Both the position numbers and the translations under genes were made by a program. Shown here one piece after another: positions 43,875 through 53,039 of a stretch of 64,000 nt of DNA. Source of the DNA: Pollenia angustigena (taxonomy: Eukaryota > Arthropoda > Insecta > Diptera > Polleniidae); the NCBI GenBank assembly GCA_930367215.1, contig OV884059.1:225059803-225123802 (forward strand), written 5' to 3'. The number at the start of each line of letters is the position of its first letter. Position 1 is the stretch's first letter. A model generated the notes under the pieces. That model was not told the DNA's origin and ran no database searches. It saw only the letters and a list, made by a program, of their open reading frames with translations.

Positions 43875-44599
43875 ATAAAAATACAAAAATAAAAATATAT
43901 CCTTTTTTGCTTTACTAAGTTGGTGGCGGGGTTTTTATTACAAGTCAACCGAAATTTCGGGGAAAATAAATTGCTAAAATAAATAAACAATTAGAAATTT
44001 TTAAATTTCAAAATTTAACTTTTAACAATAACAAAAACACAAAAAAAAATAACATCTTAAATCCTAATTTTAAACTAAATAACAACATTTAAAGTAGAAA
44101 TGGTGTAAACGGTATAAACTAGAAAATAAAGATGGTGAAATTAATTAAAAATTAGAATTCAGTGGGACACAAAACAATGTTTTTTTATTTTGTTTCTGAA
44201 ATAATATTTATTGTGCAAGTTTAAAAAATTCTACATTTTACAAACAATAAACATATGTTTTTTTGATTTACTAAATTTTACTGCAAAAATTTCTTCAGTA
44301 AAAATTTGTAAATACTCTGACAAGAATTGTCACTTTTCGCTCTCAATTTATGTTCTCATTTACTGCATTTTGTGTACTCGAACGCAATTTCGTAAAATGC
44401 AGAAAAGTTTATTAAAAAATAGTAAAAACTTTTGTGTTCTCAAACGCAACTAATGATGGAATAATGCAATGATTCATATACGATGTAACACAAATTTGTT
44501 CTATATGACCAGAAATCATACTGTTATAATTATTGGTATTGTATAAAGGAGACGTGATATTTTACCCAAATTTGTTCAAATTAAGTTTTATATGACTAT

Positions 44600-44740
44600 A
44601 AATAAAAGCATAAAGCTTTCCGATTGTCGGTCTAAGGCGCAATCAATTTTAATATTGACTCTCGTTTTTAATTAATTAATAATTTATATACCTTTAATAA
44701 CGATTCGGCACAGCCAAACCAGCATTAATATAGTGTGGCA
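44600..44740. mobile_element. mini-me terminus, left arm
   Basis: Contains CGATTCGGCACAGCCAAACC followed by AGCATTAATATAGTGTGGC, a decayed form of the terminal stem-loop. The right-arm copy near 50485-50525 keeps the exact stem TTCGGCTGTGCCGAA, so the left copy mutated after the inverted duplication. Confidence 0.6.
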
Positions 44741-44879
44741 TTAAGGTCTTTTGTTTAAACTCAAAACGTATCTACCAACTTCTTTTTACCTATTTTTGAA
44801 ATCTAATTTAAAGAACGTACATATTTTTGTTTAATTTAATGACAAGTCATCAGATATCTGTGAAATATGTAATCGCTCT

Positions 44880-45620
44880 GGTCCCACAAGGATGTACCCT
44901 TGGACTTACTCTATACACAATATACACTTCTGATAACCAGGCATTATAATGGTGTTACAGTAGCCACTTATGTAGATGACACTGCTATACTTGCGTGTTG
45001 TAGTTCACCCAAAGAAGCATCACCAACAATACAAAGGCAATTTGCTTTAATCCAGAAGAATTTTTTTCTGCATTAGTTTAAAACGGTAACAAAACTTATT
45101 CTGTTAAATATCTTGGAATGCATCCAGACAATCGATTAACATGGAAAAACCACGTTAAAGCGAAAAGAGACCATTAAAATGTTAAAACAAAAAAGAATTA
45201 CTGGTTTTTAGGTCCCAAATCAGATCTAAGTCTTAAAAACAAAATTAGAAAATACAAAGCAATATTGAAACCTGTTTTGACATACGGTATGCAGCTATGA
45301 GGTACTGCAAGTAATTCCAAGCTGGAAATTCTAATCTAAAACAGATAGAATAATAGTAAAAGCCCCGTAGTCTGTGACAAACAAACATGGGGCTTTAGCA
45401 TATTCCAACTGTCGTTAATCAAATAAATAGATTAAGTTCTCGATATATGAATCGACTTCGAAACCATAGGAGTATATTAGCAATTACAATTTTTGATGAT
45501 GTTAAAGAGCTGAAAAGATTTCACGTATTAGTATTTATAAATTTCTTAAAATTATTCTTATTATCTCAAGCCCGTTGCAGAGAAATATATTAACTTCATA
45601 ACTACTACAACCAAACCAAA
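44880..45620 (+). pseudogene. Second Jockey-type LINE fragment, left arm
   Basis: Heavily broken frames give VPQGCTLGLTLYTIYTSDN, the catalytic box ATYVDDTAILACC, KYLGMHPDNRLTWKNHVK and YKAILKPVLTYGMQL. These are in the usual order for the RT palm to C-terminus of a Jockey-clade LINE. A mirror copy is at about 49600-50350 on the minus strand. It lies directly upstream of gene A and may be why that region is AT-rich and non-unique. Confidence 0.8.
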
Positions 45621-45671
45621 TCAAGCAGCACTAATTTTTAAATAAATATAATCGAAATTAAAGTTATAACG

Positions 45672-45708
45672 TATAAATACCAGCTACAGAAAGAATGAAT
45701 ATCAGTTA
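45672..45708 (+). promoter_or_regulatory. Core promoter of gene A (TATA box and initiator)
   Basis: TATAAATA at 45672-45679 and an arthropod-type initiator ATCAGTT at 45701-45707 put the likely start site at A45704. That is 32 bp from the TATA start, with a 20-nt leader before the ATG at 45725. Spacing and motif match the fly RNA polymerase II core promoter. The mirror copy serves the gene A copy that begins at 49496. Confidence 0.75.
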
Positions 45709-45724
45709 ATTTAAAACTTTTGAA

Positions 45725-46620
45725 ATGAATACAACCAAGATAGTTTTAGCTACTCTACTCATTTGCCTTGTACAATCGTTACCTGTTTTGGGCGAAAGAG
45801 GCGAAGTATGTACGAAGCTGAAAATACTCCATCCAGAGGATATCTCAGAGATGGCCAATAGATACAATGGACTAAAATCCCGTAATAATCCACGTGTCAA
45901 CGCTTTACGCAATAAATTTGAAAAAAATGTTATATCTACCACTACAGAACTATTGACATATGCCATAATTTGGCATAATGCTGCCGAGCTAAACGAGATT
46001 TATAAAATTTTGAAAGAAACTTATGATAAACTAATGGTTGATACAATTTCAAGTGGAGCCGTAACAAAAATTTTTTTCATGCAAAAATAACTTCTTGCTG
46101 ACTCGTTATTGCATATTTATGAATCAGGGAATTTTGAAGTATTGGAAATTATGCTACTTGAAACGTTGGAAGCTTACAGATGTGAAAGCGCATTTAGAAA
46201 TAAAGATTTAAACGAATTTGAACAAAAACTCTCGTCCATATTGAATAAATTATTACAAAATCAAAGTTACTCTAATGCGCCGCAGAGCTTAAAATCAACA
46301 TACTCCCTAAAAATTAACGATTACTATTTTTGGAACCGCGGTTTTGTCCTAAAAATGTTAAATATTCGAATTTCATTTATACGTCCGTTGATGACCAAGA
46401 ATGGAGAAGTAATATCAGCATTTATATCGAGTCTAAGGAAATCTCTGCGGATATCTCTAGCTACATTAGTGCTGAATTTTAGAAAATTTATTCAAATGGA
46501 AGAAAAGCATTTAAAGTAATTCTAATAGGTACTGATAATAATGTTTATAACGTTATGAATCCAACAACGAAGAAAGTTTTTGGTTCTAAGAAAAATTCAA
46601 ATCACGTGTTGGATTCATAA
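45725..46620 (+). pseudogene. Gene A, copy 1: putative secreted protein, disrupted
   Basis: The ATG at 45725 opens MNTTKIVLATLLICLVQSLP, a clear signal peptide with likely cleavage after VLG (about residue 23). Then come ERGEVCTKLKILHPEDISEM and a mostly helical, Glu/Leu/Asn-rich body (TYAIIWHNAAELNEIYKILK, FEVLEIMLLETLEAYRCESA, FEQKLSSILNKLLQNQS). Reading stops at TAA 46088-46090, where copy 2 has TTA. The next frame runs on (46109 onward) to a frameshift near 46348. Beyond it a third frame (YSNFIYTSVDDQEWRSN, KVILIGTDNNVYNVMN) suggests a beta-rich C-terminal domain reaching about 46620. No family recognised. The earliest 121 residues would still make a secreted peptide. Confidence 0.65.
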
Positions 46621-47306
46621 CGTAATAAACATTATTATCAGTACCTATTAGAATTACTTTAAATATTTTTCTTCCATTTGAAAACCGCGGTTCCAAAAAT
46701 AGTAATCGTTAATTTTTAGGGAGTATGTTGATTAGAAGTGCTACAATTGACTTTAAGCTCTGCGGCGCATTAGAGTAGCTTTGATTTTGTAATAATTTAT
46801 TCAATATGGACGAGAGTTTTTGTTCAAATTCGTTTAAATCTTTATTTCTAAATGCGCTTTCACATCTGTAAGCTTCCAACGTTTCAAGTAGCATAATTTC
46901 CAATACTTCAAAATTCCCTGATTCATAAATATGCAATAACGAGTCAGCAAGAAGTAATTTTCTCATGAAAAAAATTTTTGTTACGGCTCCACTTGAAATT
47001 GTATCAACCATTTGTTTATCATAAGTTTCATTCAAAATTTTATAAATCTCGTTTAGCGCGGCAGCATCATGCCAAATTATGGCATATGTCAATAGTTCTG
47101 TAGTGGTAGATATAACATTTTTTCAAATTTATTGCGTTAAGCGTTGGCACGTGGATTATTATGGGATTTTAATACATTGTATCTATTGGCCATCTCTGAG
47201 ATATCCACTGGATGGAGTATTTTCAGGTTCGTACATACTTCGCCACTTTCGCCCAAAACAGGTAACGATTGTACAAGGCAAATGAGTAGAGTAGCTAAAA
47301 CTATAG
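46605..47306 (-). pseudogene. Gene A, copy 2 (inner inverted copy, left arm), no start
   Basis: Reverse-orientation copy facing copy 1. It lacks the ATG and first codons: homology begins at ATAGTTTTAGCTACTC near 47306, with unrelated sequence beyond. A TAA replaces TTA after NPRANA, and a 1-bp loss follows. The stretch TYAIIWHDAAALNEIYKILN to the LLQNQS region (47092-46709) is open and lacks the stop that breaks copy 1. About 140 bp corresponding to 46350-46490 are missing. Confidence 0.75.
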
Positions 47307-47499
47307 TAGTGTGTTTAGAGGGGTTCTAATCCACCTTTTTCATACAAAAGTTCGGTGCATGTTGTAAGTGTTGCCATAGTGTAATAATATTGACCATTAG
47401 AGTTTTTTTTTGACGCTTTTTTTGGGAAATAAAAAAAGCTTAAAATATTTATAATTACTCTTATCGAGCAAATAGGAATTTAAAAACCGGGAAACCAAA

Positions 47500-47725
47500 A
47501 TAACAACAAAATGGATATTTTGAGGGGATTTAAGCGTTAATTTGAATATTTATTTAGGATTTTAAAATTTTGTGAAGAAAATACCAACAAAATGGGTATT
47601 TTGAGGGGATTTAAGCGTTGATTTGAATATTTATTTAGGATTTGAAAAATTTTGTGAAGAAAATACCAATAAAATGGATATTTTGAGGGGATTTAAGCGT
47701 TGACTTGAATATTTATTTAGGATTT
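47500..47725. repeat. 81/82-bp tandem repeat near palindrome centre, left arm
   Basis: Three units containing GAGGGGATTTAAGCGTT and GAATATTTATTTAGGATTT. The mirror array is at 48235-48455 (GCTTAAATCCCCTC at about 48261, 48343 and 48424). Non-coding. Confidence 0.8.
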
Positions 47726-47906
47726 TTATATATATGTACACAATCGACAAATGGTTGAAGAGAGAATTAATCTATTTTTTACAACCATTTGCTTTTTTCT
47801 GGTCCTTTAACCTATATTTTTGAAATTTAGTGCTTTTTTAGTACTTTTATTCAAAAAACGCTACAAATATTTATAAATACTGTTTTGGAGCAAATACGAA
47901 TATAAT

Positions 47907-48052
47907 ATATATATATATATATATATAACAACTAAAAATCCTAAATTAATATTCAAGATAAAAACTCGTAAGCAAAAAAATTTTATCATCTTCGTAAAAT
48001 TTTAACAACTTTTACTAAATAAACTTCCGTTCTACTACATTTCCCTTTAACC
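47907..48052. other. Palindrome centre (146 bp, AT repeat at its left edge)
   Basis: The non-palindromic spacer between the arms. It begins with a (TA)n run of about 12 repeats (47907-47927), continues with ACTAAAAATCCTAAATTAAT and is otherwise unique AT-rich sequence. An AT microsatellite at the centre of an inverted duplication fits a fold-back or template-switch origin, but does not prove it. Confidence 0.85.
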
Positions 48053-48654
48053 ATTATATTCGTATTTGCTCCAAAACAGTATTTATAAATATTTGTAGCG
48101 TTTTTTGAATAAAAGTACTAAAAAAGCACTAAATTTCAAAAATATATGTTAAAGGACCAGAAAAAAGCAAATGGTTGTAAAAAATAGATTAATTCTCTCT
48201 TCAACCATTTGTCGATTGTGTACATATATATAAAAATCCTAAATAAATATTCAAGTCAACGCTTAAATCCCCTCAAAATATCCATTTTATTGGTATTTTC
48301 TTCACAAAATTTTTCAAATCCTAAATAAATATTCAAATCAACGCTTAAATCCCCTCAAAATACCCATTTTGTTGGTATTTTCTTCACAAAATTTTAAAAT
48401 CCTAAATAAATATTCAAATTAACGCTTAAATCCCCTCAAAATATCCATTTTGTTGTTATTTTGGTTTCCCGGTTTTTAAATTCCTATTTGCTCGATAAGA
48501 GTAATTATAAATATTTTAAGCTTTTTTTATTTCCCAAAAAAAGCGTCAAAAAAAAACTCTAATGGTCAATATTATTACACTATGGCAACACTTACAACAT
48601 GCACCGAACTTTTGTATGAAAAAGGTGGATTAGAACCCCTCTAAACACACTACT

Positions 48655-49199
48655 ATAGTTTTAGCTACTCTACTCATTTGCCTTGTACAATCGTTACCTG
48701 TTTTGGGCGAAAGTGGCGAAGTATGTACGAACCTGAAAATACTCCATCCAGTGGATATCTCAGAGATGGCCAATAGATACAATGTATTAAAATCCCATAA
48801 TAATCCACGTGCCAACGCTTAACGCAATAAATTTGAAAAAATGTTATATCTACCACTACAGAACTATTGACATATGCCATAATTTGGCATGATGCTGCCG
48901 CGCTAAACGAGATTTATAAAATTTTGAATGAAACTTATGATAAACAAATGGTTGATACAATTTCAAGTGGAGCCGTAACAAAAATTTTTTTCATGAGAAA
49001 ATTACTTCTTGCTGACTCGTTATTGCATATTTATGAATCAGGGAATTTTGAAGTATTGGAAATTATGCTACTTGAAACGTTGGAAGCTTACAGATGTGAA
49101 AGCGCATTTAGAAATAAAGATTTAAACGAATTTGAACAAAAACTCTCGTCCATATTGAATAAATTATTACAAAATCAAAGCTACTCTAATGCGCCGCAG
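48655..49199 (+). pseudogene. Gene A, copy 3 (inner copy, right arm)
   Basis: Mirror of copy 2 across the palindrome centre: same missing start, same TAA, and open frame from 48867 (TYAIIWHDAAALNEIYKILN). It ends at GCCGCAGAGCTT (49199), where a deletion fuses it to the inverted copy 4. The frame therefore runs into antisense sequence (QSFFQNFINLV), an artefact. Confidence 0.75.
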
Positions 49200-49496
49200 A
49201 GCTTCTTTCAAAATTTTATAAATCTCGTTTAGCTCGGCAGCATTATGCCAAATTATGGCATATGTCAATAGTTCTGTAGTGGTAGATATAACATTTTTTT
49301 CAAATTTATTGCGTAAAGCGTTGACACGTGGATTATTACGGGATTTTAGTCCATTGTATCTATTGGCCATCTCTGAGATATCCTCTGGATGGAGTATTTT
49401 CAGCTTCGTACATACTTCGCCTCTTTCGCCCAAAACAGGTAACGATTGTACAAGGCAAATGAGTAGAGTAGCTAAAACTATCTTGGTTGTATTCAT
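49200..49496 (-). pseudogene. Gene A, copy 4 (right arm), 3'-truncated, promoter and signal peptide intact
   Basis: Begins at the ATG at 49494-49496 with the same signal peptide as copy 1 and runs without interruption to YKILKEA, where the deletion junction cuts it. Reading on into copy 3 antisense adds a few unrelated residues to a stop at 49167-49169. The core promoter is preserved (TATA complement at 49542-49549). It could be transcribed and give a short secreted peptide, but it is not a full gene. Confidence 0.7.
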
Positions 49497-49513
49497 TTCA
49501 AAAGTTTTAAATT

Positions 49514-49549
49514 AACTGATATTCATTCTTTCTGTAGCTGGTATTTATA
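49514..49549 (-). promoter_or_regulatory. Core promoter of gene A copy 4
   Basis: Minus-strand TATAAATA (complement of 49542-49549) and initiator ATCAGTT about 30 bp downstream, identical to the promoter at 45672-45708. Confidence 0.72.
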
Positions 49550-49599
49550 CGTTATAACTTTAATTTCGATTATATTTATTTAAAAATTAGTGCTGCTTG

Positions 49600-50350
49600 A
49601 TTTGGTTTGGTTGTAGTAGTTATGAAGTTAATATATTTCTCTGCAACGGGCTTGAGATAATAAGAATAATTTTAAGAAATTTATAAATACTAATACGTGA
49701 AATCTTTTCAGCTCTTTAACATCATCAAAAATTGTAATTGCTAATATACTCCTATGGTTTCGAAGTCGATTCATATATCGAGAACTTAATCTATTTATTT
49801 GATTAACGACAGTTGGAATATGCTAAAGCCCCATGTTTGTTTGTCACAGACTACGGGGCTTTTACTATTATTCTATCTGTTTTAGATTAGAATTTCCAGC
49901 TTGGAATTACTTGCAGTACCTCATAGCTGCATACCGTATGTCAAAACAGGTTTCAATATTGCTTTGTATTTTCTAATTTTGTTTTTAAGACTTAGATCTG
50001 ATTTGGGACCTAAAAACCAGTAATTCTTTTTTGTTTTAACATTTTAATGGTCTCTTTTCGCTTTAACGTGGTTTTTCCATGTTAATCGATTGTCTGGATG
50101 CATTCCAAGATATTTAACAGAATAAGTTTTGTTACCGTTTTAAACTAATGCAGAAAAAAATTCTTCTGGATTAAAGCAAATTGCCTTTGTATTGTTGGTG
50201 ATGCTTCTTTGGGTGAACTACAACACGCAAGTATAGCAGTGTCATCTACATAAGTGGCTACTGTAACACCATTATAATGCCTGGTTATCAGAAGTGTATA
50301 TTGTGTATAGAGTAAGTCCAAGGGTACATCCTTGTGGGACCAGAGCGATT
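49600..50350 (-). pseudogene. Second Jockey-type LINE fragment, right arm
   Basis: Inverted copy of 44880-45620 with the same broken frames (catalytic YVDDTAIL box near 50235-50260 on the minus strand). No independent insertion; it is part of the palindrome arm. Confidence 0.8.
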
Positions 50351-51346
50351 ACATATTTCACAGATATCTGATGACTTGTCATTAAATTAAACAAAAATAT
50401 GTACGTTCTTTAAATTAGATTTCAAAAATAGGTAAAAAGAAGTTGGTAGATACGTTTTGAGTTTAAACAAAAGACCTTTATGCCACACTATATTAATGCT
50501 TGTTTCGGCTGTGCCGAATCGTTATTAAAGGTATATAAATTATTAATTAATTAAAAACGAGAGTCAATATTAAAATTGATTGCGCCTTAGACCGACAATC
50601 GGAAAGCTTTATGCTTTTATTTATAGTCATATAAAACTTAATTTGAACAAATTTGAGTAAAATATCACGTCTCCTTTATACAAGACCAATGATTATAACA
50701 GTATGATTTCTGGTCATATAGAACAAATTTGTGTTACATCGTATATGAATCATTGCATTATTCCATCATTAGTTGCGTTTGAGAACACAAAAGTTTTTAC
50801 TATTTTTTAATAAACTTTTCTGCATTTTACGAAATTGCGTTCGAGTACACAAAATGCAGTAAATGAGAACATAAATTGAGAGCGAAAAGTGACAATTCTT
50901 GTCAGAGTATTTACAAATTTTTACTGAAGAAATTTTTGCAGTAAAATTTAGTAAATCAAAAAAACATATGTTTATTGTTTGTAAAATGTAGAATTTTTTA
51001 AACTTGCACAATAAATATTATTTCAGAAACAAAATAAAAAAACATTGTTTTGTGTCCCACTGAATTCTAATTTTTAATTAATTTCACCATCTTTATTTTC
51101 TAGTTTATACCGTTTACACCATTTCTACTTTAAATGTTGTTATTTAGTTTAAAATTAGGATTTAAGATGTTATTTTTTTTGTGTTTTTGTTATTGTTAAA
51201 AGTTAAATTTTGAAATTTAAAAATTTCTAATTGTTTATTTATTTTAGCAATTTATTTTCCCCGAAATTTCGGTTGACTTGTAATAAAAACCCCGCCACCA
51301 ACTTAGTAAAGCAAAAAAGGATATATTTTTATTTTTGTATTTTTAT

Positions 51347-51806
51347 CTACATATTGCTATTTTGAATCTTCAGAAATTGTTCAAACTTGCACATCCCCAA
51401 CCTCCATTGACATTCAGAACTAGAGAAAGCGTGTTCATCCCGACGACCTTTTACATAACGTCGGTATCCATCGTCGTAATCTCCATCAGCGCATATGAAC
51501 CAGTTATTTTGTGATATCAAAACATGATCAGCACCCCAAAAATCAATTGTCCAAATGTCATTCGATGGAGGTGTAATTGCACCCCAACTAGCGACCGCTT
51601 GTGTGTCTGCCATCATATAGTAATACATTGGATACGAATAACCTTTTAGCTTTACTTTAAGTTTTTCCTGCTTAGTTGAATCAAATTCCTGAATTTCAGC
51701 CCTTATAAGCCCTGTTTCATCCATCGTTGCATAAAGAAAACCTTTGAAGAAAGAAAATATTATTCCGCTCTCTTTATCGCTGTTTTTCAAGCTTTTGTTA
51801 AAGTCT
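51347..51806 (-). CDS. Gene B, right-arm copy, open (147+ residues, 5' end not found)
   Basis: The frame is intact from SLKNSDKESGIIFSFF to LRIQN-type end ...FEQFLKIQNSNM and a stop at 51347-51349. It has two cysteines late (SSSECQWRLGMCKFEQF) and many aromatic residues (WGAITPPSND, DFWGADHV, NNWFICADG), suggesting a small beta-rich, possibly secreted domain. No transmembrane segment or known catalytic motif. Position 51766-51790 reads TTG, not ATG, so the start must lie upstream, perhaps across the putative short intron ending at 51807. Differences from the left copy include N/K, T/A, I/T and the TAC that removes the stop. The function is unknown; this could also be a relic that happens to be open. 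Confidence 0.45.
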
Positions 51807-52247
51807 GGTAAGAAGATTTATTACATATATTGAAGCTTACTTACCAGTAAACACACACAAACTGTTAGAAAGATTCAAGGTCGTTCAAAAGTTTATGATT
51901 AAAGAAGTTGACTATTTAAGTTCTGCTCAGCCAATTAACACAGGAGTCCCTACCCAATAAAAAATGGAGCTTCCAACGAAGCACGTTTGTAAGGGAGAAA
52001 CATAAGGGTTTCGCTTACCATTGCGCTTACGGAAGACACGAATTTTATATGGCTAGTTCCCATTTTGAAGCAATACATTTTTGACACATAAAGCGCATTA
52101 TTCAGCGCACATAAATATTGTTGGATGTAACGATCATCTTTACACACTGAATGTTTTGATACAGTTATTATTTAGTATTCTCCCTTACAAACCTGCTTCG
52201 TAGTAAGGGAATGCCGTAGCACTTGAAATGTTATTTTTTTATTAAAG

Positions 52248-53039
52248 TTGTTGAGAGTTCTTTCACTTACTTTACTGCATTTCTGTAAATATATATCTGT
52301 ATATCTTATCACCCAAACTTCAGCATTTGCTGATGATACAGCTTTTCTAAGCGAGCACGAAAACAGTCAAGAAGCATCTCGATGCTTACAGAATCATATA
52401 TGTACTTCAACTAGAACTGTGGTAAAAACAATGGAGGATAAAGGTCAATGAGTAAAAATGTGTACATATAACATTCACCTTGCGTCGGGAATCATGCCTC
52501 CCCCACCCTCTCCCTGTCAAAATCAATAGTCAATTAATATCTCAAAATTCGCATTACCCACATATTTTGGATAAGCGTTTAAAAAACTGGAGTCAAAGTA
52601 GAAAAACTGTCATTTCTTCCACTTCTCCAATTGACATTGGCCAAAAAAAACTGTTGCTTTTACTTTCGATTCATTAAATGTAAACAGTCGCTCTCAAGCC
52701 AACTCAAAAAGGGAAAAGTTGTACACAAATTTTCGTTTTTTGTACGAAAGTTTCGACTGCAGTTTTTTAAACCCTGATCTCGGTATACATTTAGATCGCA
52801 GTTTAACGTGGAAACCCCGTATAGAGGAAAAATTAAATGAAATTAAACTAAAAGCCATCCAAATTCATTGGCTTTTTGGAAGAAACTCTGTCTTTAGTCT
52901 CGATTGCAAACTTCTATTTTACAACTCCATCTTTAAGCCAATCTGGTGCTATGGTTTTCAGTTAAGCGCCAAAATAAACTTCTTCGAATAATCAAAGCTG
53001 CCCCTTGGTATGTTAAAAACTCAAATATTCACAAGGATC
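52248..53039 (+). pseudogene. Jockey-type LINE fragment, right arm (interrupted by piggyBac)
   Basis: Mirror of 42140-42973: SAFADDTAFLSEHENS at 52301 onward and DLGIHLDRSLTWKPRIEEKL in the frame 52719-52991. A short deletion relative to the left arm removes part of GTSIIYRKNLKAPK near 52965. The sequence resumes beyond the piggyBac at 55514 (TGTGCAATTAGTTAAAAC). Confidence 0.87.

Larger units (their letters stand above)
41042..47906 (+). repeat. Giant palindrome, left arm
   Basis: The arm matches the reverse complement of 48053-56604. Matching landmarks pair off: 41056 with 56592, 43431 with 51790, 45725 with 49496, and 47898 with 48062. The left arm is about 780 bp longer near the centre because it keeps the inner hairpin at about 46270-47040; the right arm is longer by the piggyBac insertion. 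Divergence between arms appears to be about 1-2% by eye. Confidence 0.95.

Noticed and set aside
44211..44453. 80-residue frame (mirror at 50769-51011)
   Set aside because: Low-complexity AT-rich translation with no homologous motif; open in both arms only because the arms are nearly identical.
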